DNA of 64,000 bases from Tetmemena sp. SeJ-2015 (GCA_027382625.1 JAJKFJ010022587.1:1-64000), one strand, 5' to 3'. Counted from the first letter of the stretch, positions 24,201 through 37,271 are shown. Notes: a model not told the origin generated them from the sequence alone. Numbers and translations are program-made.

Positions 24201-26032
24201 AGAATAAGGAAAGCCAAATACTGTAGCATCAATAGAACTACATTAACCTTTAGCATTAGATGCAGCAGTAAAAGCAAATACATAAGTCCAACGCACAGCA
24301 AGCCTAACAATAAGGCAATGCTTTCTCTCGCCTCAATTAATCTTCTATTCTATCTGCTGCCTCTTTGATCAAGCCTAATGCTCAAATGATGGCTTACTCC
24401 TAAAACGAAGATACTGGTGAGGAATCCTTGAATAGAAGAGGTGGCAAATATGGACTCGGCAAGTCTTCAGCTTAGAAGAAAAGAGAGAAGAAAGAAAAGG
24501 CAAGATATATCAAGATGCAGTAAAAGTAGCAGTAGATCGCAAGGTAGTTGATGGATCCAACTCAAAAGCACATCAATCTCTTGCTCCAAAATTAAAAGGG
24601 ATTCAGCAAAGAAAAAGACATTGAAAAAGTAGAGGCATAGAATGATCTAGTTAATTCAGAGGATAGGAATTTGGAGGAAAATATAGAGGGAGGAAATCCA
24701 GAGGAGGTTCAAAATAAAGTAATAAAGGAGCCTCCCTAGATAATAAAACATAATCTTATACCAAGCAGTAGTAGAGATGCTCCATAGAATTCTTAATAGA
24801 GTTCAGCACTTCAAAAAATTGGAGGAAAGAGAGGGAGAAAATCTGGGAAACAGCCATCTCCTCGTAAAACTTAAAAACTAGATATGTTTATGAAGAGAGC
24901 AAAAACAGAGATTACGTATTAAGAACCTACAGACCAAAATGATTAAGGAGATGAAAGATAGCAAGAATCTTAAGATCCAAACAGAGACGAGTCTGATTAA
25001 AATAACCAGAATTTAAATAAAGACCTAAAGTAGTCCAATCAGTAAAGCAAAAAGAAAATTTCCTCAAAGAAGGACTCTCCTAAAAAGACCTAAAACTTGG
25101 CAGGATATTTCTAATAGCAAAATTTCGACTTGAATTCAATAACACAGTAACTTATTGCAAGAAGTCTAAATCAAAGCTAGAACCCAAGTCCCTAACAATA
25201 AAAGTATCAATAAATCATAGGTATTCCAGTAGTTCAGATATCTCCTGAAGGCCAGCTAATTCTATCCAATAATCAGCCCCAGTTCATTTTAGTTCAGTAA
25301 TAGCAAAGCCAGGTTTAGCAATAGGTTTAATTGACGCCTGATTAGAAGTAAGAAGAAGACCTTGATATAGAGATGTCAAATAAGAAAAGTGATAGCAATG
25401 CAAGTCACCACATTTAAAAGCACTCTGAATATAGTGATCCTACTTACTTCTCAAACATGTACTCTTCAGGGTAAGAACAGTGTGGAAAATTTGAGTAACA
25501 AATCTAGAGAACTCTTCCTAAAACTGTGAGCTGCTCTAAACTTACAAACGAAGCTTAATGCAACTCCTTGAATGAGAAAGCCCTTTCTCGAGAGTCTCAG
25601 AGAATTTTATCCTAGATCTAAGACTATCAAGGTGGAGATAACCCAGGCCTAAACATAAATTTGATGAGTGGAAGCTCCTCTGCGATATCAGGCTTGGGAG
25701 GAATATCGGCCTCTTCAGTTAATGGAGCTATTGGGATAAGCTTAACTCCAGTATAGTATCCTTAGACATCTCTTACTTAGTAAAACTTCAATCAGCAATA
25801 GTTTTAGCAGCAAGTTTAAGATAGAATAAGATCTGAAAATCCAAGAATACAGTTACAAACAAACATGTCTCCACAGAGAGATTAACTATCTCTATAGGGA
25901 TCCAATTAAGCAACGAATAAGTTTATAATAAACAGCGAGTGCGCTGCATAAAGAAGGAGGGGTCGTCCCAAAGGCTCAAAGAACAAGAGCAAGAATGTGA
26001 TAAAAAATGCGCACTACAATAAGGCTAGTTGA
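21288..26032 (+). CDS. CK1-like protein kinase with long Gln-rich tail and AT-hooks
   Basis: ATG 21288 opens a Ser/Asn/Gln-rich N-terminus of about 300 residues ending in an acidic patch (DESGSSDDEREDMN). The kinase starts near 22280: LGSGSFSEIYNAYDK, EVALKMEK, then QMLEAIQSVHQRGLIHRDIK (22930-22970), ANFVLG, VYLVDFGLAKEH (about 23055) and FRGTIAYASLNAHRRQDLSR, which is the CK1/TTBK signature. The tail (23.7-26.0 kb) is extremely Gln-rich and written with a mix of CAA, CAG, TAA and TAG. It contains two AT-hook-like motifs, GKRGRKSGK (about 24825) and RRRGRPKGSKNKSK (about 25950). A TGA at 22426-22428 interrupts the kinase. The end of the C-lobe (23.2-23.5 kb) has further unresolved inserts. 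The AT-hooks suggest a nuclear, DNA-bound kinase. Confidence 0.68.
22575..22917. other. Long IES, 343 bp, pointer TGATATA (7 bp)
   Basis: Pointer copies lie at 22568-22574 and 22911-22917. Excision joins EAADILI to QMLEAIQSVHQRG exactly as in CK1 kinases. It is the longest clear IES here and is less AT-rich than the short ones (C-rich runs near 22601 and 22845), so it may be a decayed mobile element. Confidence 0.85.
22979..23015 (+). other. Spliceosomal intron, 37 bp
   Basis: GTAAGA...TTTATAG between IHRDIKP and ANFVLG of the CK1-like kinase. Splicing restores the conserved motif. Confidence 0.8.
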
Positions 26033-26433
26033 GATGATTTAATATGCTCTCAATCATTTCTACTACTTGATTTCAATTTAAAGGTGTAAATAATTAATTC
26101 TTTACTTATTTTATAACTTTAAAATATTCTGCTTTTGACTTATTCATCAGCAGAATTGCACAGATGACTGATGAAACAATACTGTAAATATTTAGCCTGA
26201 TTGAATCTCTTTAAATTTCGTGGCTCTAATTGCTCTTGAGTTTAGATTTAAAAAGATATCCTGAGTAGCAACTTATAATCTTAACTTAAAATAAAATGCT
26301 ATCACTCTAAAAGAGCTTCACTAGGCACATTCTCCACTTCAGCAACCAAGCAGCCTCCCTCCAGGCAGTTCAATCTATTTATTTATGCTTAATTATTACT
26401 CATGGGTTCTCATCGCTATATTTATATGAACGA
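26033..26433. other. Intergenic, no gene seen
   Basis: AT-rich spacer between the CK1-like gene and the next plus-strand gene. I see no conserved frame or structured repeat. Confidence 0.4.
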
Positions 26434-26676
26434 ATGGGATTCGCAAAGTCTACTATGTCGGACAAGGCAACAGGTGATGAAAAGAACTTCGTCAACAAGG
26501 AGGAGGAAAGGCTGCTTAAGAATCTCCTTAAAAAGATGCATGATGAAGCCAGTGAGACACCCGAAAAGCGCAAGTCAGAAATGGAGGCTGAGATCAAGGG
26601 ACTTTGTGACTAGCACAAGGTAGTGTACTCAGAGGTCTTGGCCAAGAAACTAATTGACTGGAAGGTAGATGTATGA
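26434..26676 (+). CDS. Small charged coiled-coil protein, 73-80 residues
   Basis: An uninterrupted frame MSDKATGDEKNFVNKEEERL continues as a highly charged helix (LLKNLLKKMHDEASETPEKR; MEAEIKGLCDQHKVVYSEVL) and ends KLIDWKVDV-TGA. An in-frame ATG at 26434 adds MGFAKST before the ATG at 26455. The size and single amphipathic helix recall small regulators such as the ATP synthase inhibitor IF1, but no diagnostic motif is present. One TAG is read as Gln. No IES is seen. Confidence 0.6.
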
Positions 26677-26848
26677 GAAGCACTAGCTTAGAACTGAAGT
26701 AGATATTAAAATAGTCTTAACATCTTTCAGTAAAGGAAGAGACTAATGGGAAATAAATTCACCCTCCTTATAGTATTAAAGATATGTTATCTATTTTCAA
26801 GTTAAAACTTAATTTAAAAAGCCTAATATAAGAGAATTTCCAATTTCT

Positions 26849-28656
26849 TCACTCTTTGAGGTATTCAGGGACTCCATTTTCTTGAACGTACTTAGCCATG
26901 GTGCTTGTGAAGACGCTGAACTTTTCAAGATCACCGCTGTTTCTTCTCTTCTCAAGCATGTCCAGACTCTTCTTGCAAATCCAGGGATGAGTCAAGACCT
27001 CCTCGATAGTCATGCGCTGGAATCTATCCTTCCTCAGTAAGCCTTTGATAATAGTTTATCTTAAAACTATTAACAATTAATATAACTGCATTATAAATTG
27101 TGATGAGATGCTTTGACTCTGGAGAGGCATACTGCCAGCAAGGATGAGAGAAATTGACGTCCTCATAGATAGTCTGTCTAGCCGTTTCTTTAGTATCGCC
27201 AGCATCGAAGGGCAAGATACCGCTCAGCATCACATAGATTATGACTCCCAAGCTCCACAGATCTACGTTCTTGCCGTAGGGCTTTTGCAGCAACACTTCA
27301 GGGGCAACATAGGACTAGAATATAAGGTTAGGAGAGAATAGTGTCTTACCAAAGTTCCGAAGGGCTCAGTGGAAGTCTCAGTAGGTCCCAGAATCTTAGA
27401 CAAACCGAAGTCAACCAATTTCAACTCTGACGTGTCTGTATCATTTACCATCATGATATTCTCAAGCTTAAGGTCTCTGTGAGCTATTGCGAAGCTGTGC
27501 ATAAAAATGATTATATATTTCAATTTCTACCTTAATGCAAGTAGTAGAGAGCAGCAGCAATCTAATGTGCTATAGATCTAGCTCTGTCCTCTGTAATCTT
27601 AAATTCTCTCTTCTCTAAGTACGAAAAGAGGTCTCCACCCTGCATGTACTCAATCACGATGTAGATGTTGTCAGCATTCTCAAACACGTCAAGCAGTCTA
27701 ATTTAAAATTGACTCTTAATCTGAGTATCTATAATGATGTTAGGATGCTGGCACATCTTCAAGACTTCAACTTCTCTCTTCTGTAGTTCAAGCTCATGCA
27801 TCTGCATGCCTTTCTTGTTGATAACTTTCACTGCCACTTTAATGCCAGTTTTCTTGTGAGTTGCTAGTCTCACTTGCCCGAACTTTCCCTTGCCTAGAGC
27901 TTGCTAGACATCATAGTAATCCTCAAGGGAAGCGTATCCTATTGCCTCCTTAATAACCTCAACCCACTTATCTCTCTATTGTTGAGTTATCAGATAGTAT
28001 ACTCTTGACTTATTCTAAGGGAATAGGAGTTTGAAGGGGTAGAAGGTGATTTGTTTACCATTGTGATTGATAACCTCAGCCTCCTCACTCTTAATATAAA
28101 CTCCAGTTAACGAATGCATACCCTTATGCTTTTCATCGTCCTTCTTTCTATAGCAGTAGAGTTCCTTACTCAGCAAGCAGAACCAGTAACGCTTGAACTT
28201 GCCTTCAGGGGTCTTCCTCATCATCTCGCCTTCATACTCTGTCAGCACATTCTCTTACTGAGAACGGAAATTGTCCAGCACTTGCTGATTTCTCAAACTG
28301 TGAAGGATGTGAGTAGGTGAGGCATAGCCATCTCCCTTCACTGACAGTTGATTTGAGAGAGTTGTGTTAGGTAGTCTAATCATTTCTCCTAGTCTGCCTA
28401 TAAATATACCTTTAAACGTAAATGTAAATCACACTCAGCCAATATTTCCTTCCTCATTCTTGAATTCCTCAATCTTCTCTTTGATCTGTTCTTCTAGAGG
28501 TAGTTTCGACAACTTACCCTACATCATTCCAATATGGTTGGTTTTAAACTTCGCGATGGGGATCTAGTTTATGATGCTCTGCTCATCGTTATAAATTCAA
28601 AGAATTTCTTTTGACGTTGCCTTAGGGCTGACTTTGATCTTCCATTTAAATGTCAT
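26849..28656 (-). CDS. PH-domain serine/threonine kinase (CAMK-like)
   Basis: After a short N-terminal part ([19 protein letters not shown]), a PH domain runs about 28250-28000: [28 protein letters not shown], ending in [11 protein letters not shown]. The kinase follows: [20 protein letters not shown] and VAVKVINKK (about 27900-27820), [13 protein letters not shown] (about 27480), [13 protein letters not shown] (about 27400), [20 protein letters not shown] (about 27290) and a C-lobe ending LTHPWICKK. All catalytic residues are present. The layout, with PH before a CAMK-type kinase, suggests membrane-lipid recruitment. Several short AT-rich inserts (around 27520, 27700 and 27330) interrupt it. 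A TGA at 28597-28599 lies in the N-terminal frame; removing nine bases between AATT repeats would bypass it. Confidence 0.75.
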
Positions 28657-30594
28657 TTGTTCCCTAAGGTCCACCAGTAGGAGCCCCTCCCGCCATCTGC
28701 AAAGCCATCTTTTCTAAATTCTCCTTGCTTGCTGCGTACTTAAGTAGGTGCTTCTGAATTTCAGTATTCACTGTGAACATCCAAATATATCTTTCAATAA
28801 GCAGGATATAAATCTATCCTGTTCTTAACTTCATCTTGTATTGATAAGTACTAAGTCAGAGGGGACAGCTGCTTCAAGAACTTTGGAGAAGCAATTCTGC
28901 GAGGGGATGTTGTCGGACTAGCTGCGTTCTTCCTAATAGCTGTGTTTATTAAATCTAGGATCAAACTTAGAAAGAATTATAAAATGATGAGTTTCCGCCC
29001 TCTTGAGCAATCTTTTCGTAATTAGCTTGGAATCTGAAGAAGTTCTCTGAGGAGGGAAGATTATCCTGAAGGAGAGTCATAATCTATAAATTCAGTTTAG
29101 CAACTTTCACGTTATTTTTACTGAGAGAAGCATCTCTGAAGATTTCTACTCAATGATCTCAGTGAAGTCTACAATGTTTATTTTCTCCTTGTCTCCAAAC
29201 ATATTAAACTAAGAATGAAAATTTATTATCATGAGATCGAGGTAGATGATAATCTACTTCATTGTCTCTATTCTGTCAGAGTATTCTATCTGCCTATACA
29301 TCTTTTTTAATTTTCATATAAACATACTGCCCATTACATTAAATATGCATTTGAATAACTATTTCATTAGTTTGTGAGGTGAATTTGCCTTCTTTGGGAC
29401 TGCGAGGTGCCTCCTGCTTGTTATTCATGCTCTTGAGTACCTTATTCATATGCTTTAGAACAGGATTATAAAATTATTTTGGGAATTACGAAGATGGGGA
29501 TGTGGGAGAGCACGATTCTTATATCCTCCTTGCTTATAAAGCCATCGCTGTCAAAGTCGTAACTACAAACCAATAAGCATCACCATCAAAATCTAATTGA
29601 ACAGCATAGTGTCCTTTAAATTTATTTAGCAGACATCAGCTACTTTCTGAATTAATTTCTTACATGTCAAAGACCAATTTTATCTTGGATTCTAGTTTTG
29701 AGAAATAATAAAATAAAAAATAAATGATCATAATTCTAAAACGCTCTAATTATTGATTGAGTAGTAGACTTGGAACATGGAGTGGATGAACTCTTTCTAG
29801 TCAATGATGCCATCTCCATTTTCGTCAAGGATCTTGAAGAAACGCTCATTCAATATACCAGGTAGATTCGCATACTATAAATTCAAAAGGTTAATAATTC
29901 CTGTCCTGGCTCTGTAAGTTTGAAGAATAGTTTTCATTTTGAGCGAGAAAAATATAAATTCCAATTTCGAAGAGAATAACTTCTGAAGGAGAGAACAGCT
30001 ATTTAATCATATCTTTAAAAAGAGGAGTGCGCCATCATCAACAAATGAATATTTCATGTCTATTTTTTTATCATCCGAAGGTTTGAATTTGTATATGGAG
30101 GTAATTGAATGAATATATTTGTGACACACTTAGAGTATCTCTGAAAGTAATCGAGGATTTTAAGTTGCGATGGTTTTTAGTGGATAATACTTACCTCTTA
30201 GAACACAATTTTAGTGATGCCCTTGGATTTCTTTTCACTTTTGGCTGCTAGATCGTTCACAAATAATTTAGAAATCAAAGCTAAATTATTATTTCCTTAA
30301 TCTTTTAAATTGTAGATATCTTTGAAGTAAGGAATGAAGAGATGTAAATATAATACACATACGATATATTACTATTATGAAGACAAACTTAATGAAATGC
30401 TCGTTCTCATCTAAGTCAAAGTCTTTCAGTAGGATCGTAAAAAAAATACTTGATCCACTCAACATTTATTTGAGATCGTGTCATTCTCATCTAGCTATAG
30501 TTGCCCAAGAGAAACTCAAATTATAAACCAAATTATTTCGATATTTCAATTTCTAAACTTGCATATTTGTGACTTGTTGTTGCTGTTCCACCAT
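28583..30594 (-). CDS. EF-hand calcium-binding protein
   Basis: Two clear EF-hand loops are visible on the minus strand: LDENGDGIIDWKEFIHSMF (about 29860-29800) and FDSDGFISKEDIRIVL (about 29560-29515). A third, degenerate one is LLKDFDLDENEHFIKFVF (about 30440-30385). Between them lies KLFVNDLAAKSEKKSKGITK. The C-terminus reads KENLEKMALQMAGGAPTGGP. ATG 30594 (MVEQQQQVTNMQ) is the likely start. The many AT-rich inserts were not all resolved. The frame runs past the start of the PH-kinase gene to TGA 28583-28585, a same-strand overlap of 74 bp, so either the EF-hand gene has an earlier unseen end or the two form one EF-hand/PH/kinase gene. Confidence 0.55.
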
Positions 30595-30893
30595 GATTGA
30601 TGCTTGTGCGCTTATTTTTTATGTTGATTAATATTATCACCTTCCTCCTCTCTCGAGAATTTTAAATATATATAATCACTCCCAACTCGCCAATATAATT
30701 TTCACCGAGTTTAGGCTCATCTCCCCGCTCTCCAAGCATAATAATTAAAGGAATGAACTTTTTTAGCTAAAAGATTATCCTAAATTCAGAAAAACTAAGC
30801 CAAAATTGGCCTTCAAAATTTAATATAATGCTATTGGTGTATTATAGGAATGAGTTAAGAAATGAAAGAAATAAAATTGATTTAAGTAGTAAA

Positions 30894-32138
30894 ATGAATA
30901 GCACAGGGACCAGCCTCAAAGGAGCAGGCCAGAGCATACTCCTCAATTCTCACCACACGCACTATAACTCCTCAGGCCAAGCTAACTCTTAACAGCCTGC
31001 AAGACTTCAGAACATGAGACAAAGTATGGGAGAGGATGTGGGGCACCCTCTCTCCTATAATACCTTCAACCAGAAGGTACCTCACACAACTGGTGGGAGC
31101 ATGCTGGCGATGAGCAATGGTTTCAGTTAATCTCAGTAGATACCGCACCACTAGTATTCAAATTCTTAGAACAACACCCGTCCTGCAGGCTCACACGCAT
31201 TTATGCTCCACAAGCGAATGAGTCAAGAGAGAGTGCCATCTAAGCAAGGACGCATGTTTCATATCGAGTTGGGCTAAAACGTAAGTCTAATTACCAATTC
31301 CCTCAATTCCTTAAAGCATTTTATTTCGTAGTAGCATTGAAAGACTTATCTTCATTCTAGGACGGTCCTTTCAAGAGGAATGAAATTATCGGATAGCCAC
31401 ACATAGATAAGTTTGGTACTTCTCAGTCAATAGGATCAACTATTGGAGGAGCTAACAATCATCAAATCTCACCCAGGATAGGAATTCTTGGCCACTCCTA
31501 GTACAAACTTTTATTATCGAAACCATTTAGTAGTTTTTATTATAAAAGCAGAGGACAGGGCTTAATTGCAAGCTGATGAAGCTACCAATAGCATTTCCCA
31601 GCAGATACACAGAATAGAGGATTTGTAATTTAAGATATTTTGATTGCTAATTATTGAGTGGATTCTCTAGTTGAAGGCTATGAAGTCCTGAATCTCTACA
31701 AAAACGAGGGCAACCATCTTAAATTAAAATTATTTAATGTGTATGGAATATATTCATCTCCGCGGTCAAATAGATGGCCTGATGTCAACACTGATTGAGA
31801 AAAATGAGGGAGTGCTCTCCGAGATCCACCCAGACCTAATAGACGATTACAAGACGTTGAAGGATACCATCAAAGAATAAAAAGATGAGAACGAGTAACT
31901 TTACAAGCTACTTCTAAATCTGAAAAAGGAAACTGCAAGCAGCAGCTAGAAGATTCAACTCTGCTAGAATAATAACTATCTTTTAAATTCCATAAAAGGA
32001 ACTCTATAAAAGATTAAGTATACTTATTTTTAGAATAGAATTGCAAGGCTAGAAAATAACCTAGGAGTTACAACTAATTTAATGAGCTAGGACAACGATA
32101 TGGCCGATCATAGTTATTCTCATGTCGAATACGATTGA
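30894..32138 (+). CDS. Uncharacterised coiled-coil protein
   Basis: ATG 30894 starts a His/Ser/Gln-rich stretch (MNSTGTSLKGAGQSILLN) up to ELGQN, where a GTAAGT intron begins near 31281. Later exons carry NEIIGQPHID, DEATNSISQQIHRIED and a coiled coil: GQIDGLMSTLIEKNEGVLSE, LIDDYKTLKDTIKEQKDENE, LYKLLLNLKKETASSSQKIQ. It ends ADHSYSHVEYD-TGA at 32138. AT-rich inserts near 31530, 31630-31740 and 32000 were not resolved. No family is recognised. Confidence 0.5.
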
Positions 32139-32334
32139 CAGAATCAAATATTTATGGAGACATTGTTGATGATTATGCTGTCAAAATAAGTTTAACCTTT
32201 GTGTTTCAAGAATTCTTAAAGAGGCAGAAGTTGTTGTTGTAATATACCTAGAGCATTTATTTACAGATATTTATTCATTTTTGAATAAGCTATCAAGGGT
32301 TTATGAGAAGAAAAGATTTGAGGAAGTTCGAAAG

Positions 32335-32407
32335 GGCTGAGTGGCGCAAAGGACAGCGCATCTGACTTCGAATCAGAAGGTTGAGGGTTCGAGTCCCTTC
32401 TCAGTCT
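32335..32407 (+). tRNA. tRNA-Arg, anticodon UCG
   Basis: A 73-base cloverleaf fits fully. The acceptor stem GGCTGAG pairs with CTCAGTC (one G-T), the D-arm is GCGC/GCGC, and the anticodon stem TCTGA/TCAGA has loop CTTCGAA, giving anticodon TCG. The variable region is AGGTT, and the T-arm GAGGG/CCCTT has loop TTCGAGT. The discriminator is T and no CCA is encoded. There is no intron. It reads CGA (and perhaps CGG). A-box and B-box promoter elements (TGGCGCAAAGG; GGTTCGAGTCC) are intact. Confidence 0.95.
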
Positions 32408-32628
32408 CTATTTTATTCAAATCAATCAGGCCAAATAATTTTACAATCACATTAATCTGGGCTAAGTGGATATTATAATAATTTCGAAATTTAATTTATT
32501 CCTTCTGTTTAATGCTCTTTTCTTTTAATTCACAACAAGCCGCCATGCTGGATGATCAGCATGCAGCCACACATAATACACACTCACCTATATATGTTTT
32601 AATATGCTTTTGAAATACGAACTAGACT

Positions 32629-35600
32629 ATGATGACTATGGAGGATAATCATAACTTCATTTACACTGATAGATTCGCATCAGCTACTCAAGGAAATTTC
32701 ATGGTAAGGGAAATCTTATTAAGAGACAGCCATTAAATTTCGTTTTAGAGAAACGACGAAGTTGGCGGAAGTAGAGAGTAAATGTAGATGAACAGAAATC
32801 AAAATAGGGGGGTCAGTCAAAGCTTGCATTTCAAGGAGACTACAGAAGCTAATTAAGCTGCCTCACTTGGGTAATATCTTGAAGGATAGGTAAGAGAATT
32901 ATAGATACGGAGAGAGACTAATACCCTGAGATATAACTTTGTCTAATCTTAGATAAATAGGATCTGATTGAAAGAATGAGTGTCAGAAGATTAGAATTGC
33001 TCTTTCACCAGCAAGACTCCAGTGAAGATCTTCTATCAGTAAGATTAGTGATATATAGACTTAAAACTTTAGACTCAATACTAAGGCCATCTCAGATAGA
33101 AGAGTGAAGGTCAAATACCAACTCAGATCTAGCAAGCTACCAAGGCTCTCAAGTCGTATCTTCTCCAAATGACAGAGTCAGAAGCTGATTGTAATCCCTC
33201 TATAGACCATTCTTATTTACCTCTTATAGATATGGCGAACACTTTGATCTACAAATGGCAGCAGGAGCAGAGAAGAATCCACCTCATAATTCAAAATGAA
33301 CTTGATGAGGCATAGTTTCAAACCTAGTAATCTATAAATGGGCCCCTATCTTATGGAAATCCTAATTCAGGATCTGGTGAAAAAGAAAGCCCCTCCAGTT
33401 AAACCAAGAAAAGAAGATAGGAGAGACTTGCTGAGATCAATAAGTTTGTAAAGAGAAAGACCTACTCTCCTGATAACTCCATAATAGCGAGCATCAAAGA
33501 ACTTGAGTAAAATTATCAGAACATCCCAAAGCCTGGGATATTGAAAAAGAGAATCTAGTCTAGACAAGAAGATATCTCTCATAAGAGTTATAACTCTAAA
33601 GAGGATAACAATCAGTTCCTGAATTCACACTTTGATAGGAATTTCGAAAAGCTGGAGAAGCAATCTAATGATAGAATGGAGACTACAAGTAATGGAGGGA
33701 TGATAAGCACAGGGAGAGGAAGATATTTCTCTGAGTATATACCAAACTAGAGCCATCTCAAGGCCTATATCGCAAATACTAACTACTGTCCTTAGCCAAG
33801 GGAGCTTAAACATGAGTTAAGTTCTATGCATGAGGAGCCTTCCGCTATTCTAAATAACCAGAACTCTAATTCATTCCTGAGTAAGACCTAAACACAAGCT
33901 TTGATAGGTATATCTTAGAACATTGACTATAAGCCAGACTAATTTGAAGCTTTAGGCTCTGCCAAGCATCAGAACTTTTCTAATGATAACTTTGCCTCTT
34001 TCTATGTTCCTAAGACAACTGCTGGCTTGGCTAGATACTAATCCAGAGATAACTTTGAACGAGGTTTAGGCTACGATAGCTTGGGGAGTGGCTATGCTTC
34101 TCAAGAGAGACTGCAAACTGATGGCTTCAGCATAAGCACGAAGAATATGAAGTCCCAGTAGAATTTGACTAGTATGGCCTCACTGCATGAAATCTTCAAT
34201 GAGGGAACGAATCCTACAGGACAAAACAGGATCAACCTGAGAGAGTTTAGAGAATAGATGATCAAGAATGGCTTTAAGCGACCAAAATTCTTTGTAAGAG
34301 TAGACTAAGGAAGCCCTAAGCCAGTTTCGCAATTGCATGAGAGGCTTTTTTAGGACAAGAAAAAACAGGAAAAGGTGATTACCTAGAAGAGGAGGATCAT
34401 AGAACAACAGAAGCTCAAAGAGTGCACATTTGCTCCTCAAATCAACAAAGATGTTAAACCTCGACCTTTCAAGAGAGCACAAGCAAAGTCTCCTAATCCT
34501 GCTGATCTAATGAGGCATTAGAACAATTAGCTCATACCTGAGGAACCAACACAGATTCTGTCTACTCAGACAAATCAGAATGATTCTTAATCTCTGCCTC
34601 AGTCAGATAGAAAGGCTAAGCCAAAGTAGCTGAGTAAGAGTAAGAGTAAAAGTAAGGAGAAGGAGAAGCCTGTAAGAAAGGGAGGTTATAAGTCCCCATA
34701 GCAGAGGGATTTAAATCCACTGAGTCAAATGATGTAGCACAATCAAATGTATGAGAAGGCTCAACAGAAGAAGGTGGATACCTTCCAGAGACTCTACGAT
34801 GCACAAAAGGTGCAAGAAGAGAAGATGAAGAGGTTGAGAGATAATGATGCCAATAAGAAACTAAAGGACTGCACATTCAATCCTAATAGGAATCTAACTA
34901 AACATAACGATTAGAAAGTTGCTGTGAAGAGAAGTATGGAAAGAGGTGCTGGTAATTTCTAAAGCATGCAGAACTTGAATCAGAAATCAACATTAAACAG
35001 CCCTGATAAAGTGGGAGCAGTGATAACCAGTCAGAAAGTGTCGTCTAGCAAGAATCAACAACACTCTCGTAACACCAATTATTTATCTCCGAGTAGTAAT
35101 CTCTTTTAAAACTAATTTAAATTGTAATCAAAGAAATAGCTAACAAGCAACAGCTATTAATGAAAAGTAAATTTAATTTGAAAATGACCAAAATAATATA
35201 TGTATAAATTTGTTTATAGATTTCTTTCTTTATAAAACCTATTTAAAACTATCTAAGTTTAATAAATTTAATAGTAACCAAATTTAAGATTAGTTTTTTA
35301 ATTTAAATTGTTTTCAGCAGTAATGATAAATTTCAGACTAACCAAACTACTCAGAAAGTTGTAAGTGGCCAAAAGTATTCACTTTTGCAGAGAGGAGCTG
35401 AGAAAAGTAACATCTAAAATACGATTAAGGAGGAAGAAATGAGTATACTGAAGGCTATGAGAATGGATACAATTGATACACCACCCCAGCCTCAGACAGC
35501 TAAAATTGAAAAGCATCCCAAGCCTGAGGTTTACTAAATTCCATCTGTTCATATTCTTGACTCAGAGACGAAGTATTTCATAGTCATTTAAATTTTTCTT

Positions 35601-37271
35601 TTTCATAAGTAAGGAAGAGCTTTTGAACTAGATAAGAGAAATCAAGAGAATCAGAGAAAGAAAGATAAATGGGTGCTATTAAATATCATAAACATCTTCT
35701 TCTCTTTGCAATCAAGCCTTATAATTTCCAATTTATTTCGATCCCTCCCAAAGAGGTTCTATAGAAATAGCAATAATACTTGTAGCCCAGTTCCTTTAAT
35801 TACGCTCCTAAGTATTTCAAGAAACGCAAATCCCTAGACTCTCGCAACCTTAATTCAATTCATGGAAGTGGCCACAAACAGGCCTAAAGAATGAACACAG
35901 AATAGAATATTGGAGAGCAGTATGAGACCTCAAATTTACCCAAGTCCATTTCATTATCTTATTAAATTTAAGAATGCCTGGAGAGAGACTGTATGAAAAG
36001 GGAAGACAGGACAGACTCTATTGTTAAAAGATGAGCTTAATAAATTACACTAGCTAACAGAGTTAGAAGGCTCAGGCAAGCCTTAGATTAACCCTAAGAC
36101 TTACAAAATATTGGAGTTGAAGACTAAGCGAACAGGAGAGGCTTACTAATCTCCCTAGTAGAGAAATAGATCCTCTTCATCAGGAAGAGGTGCGACCTAA
36201 GATCAGTCCAAGAATAATTTCAACGCAAGGATCGAACAAATGAGGAGGGGCGGGAGCTCAGATGCTGTGAAGAAGCTCAGCTATGGAGGGTAAAGGGGCC
36301 ATGACTTTATAGAAGACAATCCTCTTTCACTAAATATAGTCACTAACTCTCCTTAAAAGTCTCAACCCTTCTTGGTGACATTCAACTAAAAGGATGGAAG
36401 AGGCATTTCGCATCTTCAAGAAGAAGAGGATGAGGCGTCAGATAATTTGGTGCTGACTCCTCAAATGCAACTTCTCTCTTTCAAGTGCGATCAAATCGAT
36501 GATAGCAAGAACTCTGTACACAGCAATTTCATTAAAATAATATTACACTCTTACTCTATAGTTAAATTTCAGAGTGTCAAGATAAATGGTTTAGGGCATG
36601 AGTGATCTGGAACTTTAAAATATAATGAGTGATGACAAGACTGATAAATGCCCTTTCTCTATTAACGAAGGTGCCAGCGAGGCTTACTCAAACAATCAGT
36701 ATGGAACTTTCTAGCCAAGTATTGTATTATTTTAATAACTATTTATGGTTAAAGCCAACTAACTCAAACTTTATGATTCAGTCTTCGGAGTCTCCTTTCA
36801 AGAATCAAACTGAGAGAGTCTCAAAAGCCAATATGAACTCTGACCAAAAGAGCAAATAGATATATTTATAAAGGAGATTGTTTTATTTCTTTAATTAGAT
36901 CAGCATGCAAGACTCCGATTTTGATACCTTCTAAGAACTTAAGACTTTAAGAACGCCTGCCACAAAAACAAATTTAGGAACATTCAGATAGAATAGCGGG
37001 AGTGGCTCCAGAATTTAAAATGGATCATTTTTATTATAAGCATTTTTAAAACTATTTCCTAATTTATTTTTGTTTAGATACACCCAAAATATTTGTGGGT
37101 TATAATTTTATAGTTGGATCATTTGGCCTGATGAATTAAACCTTAAACTAAAGAGATATTAAAACAGTTGGTAATATTTTACAAGTAGAAAATGATCTAG
37201 ATGTTACTGGCGATGAAGTAGTGTATGCCAGTGTAAGGAAATCCGCATAGATGGCTTCCAAGCAATAGTGA
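32629..37271 (+). CDS. Large low-complexity protein with CTFxP motifs
   Basis: ATG 32629 (MMTMEDNHNFIYTDRFASAT) leads through a GTAAGG intron near 32704 and further inserts to an unbroken frame at about 33100-35115, the longest in the window. It contains two copies of a motif, LKECTFAPQINKDVKP (about 34410) and LKDCTFNPNRNLTKH (about 34865), each following a basic coiled coil (KKQEKVITQKRRIIEQQ; VQEEKMKRLRDNDANKK). C-x-F-x-P motifs of this type recur in protist ciliary and cytoskeletal proteins, so a cytoskeletal role is a guess. The rest is Ser/Asn/Gln-rich. The end (VGNILQVENDLDVTGDEVVY...KQQ-TGA) is reached after the 37031-37124 IES. Inserts near 35120-35320, 35560-35780 and 36530-36600 are only partly resolved. 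Confidence 0.6.
37031..37124. other. IES, 94 bp, pointer GGATCATTT (9 bp)
   Basis: Pointer copies lie at 37022-37030 and 37116-37124. Excision gives RIQNGSFGLMNQTLNQRDIK in frame through to the TGA at 37271. Confidence 0.87.
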
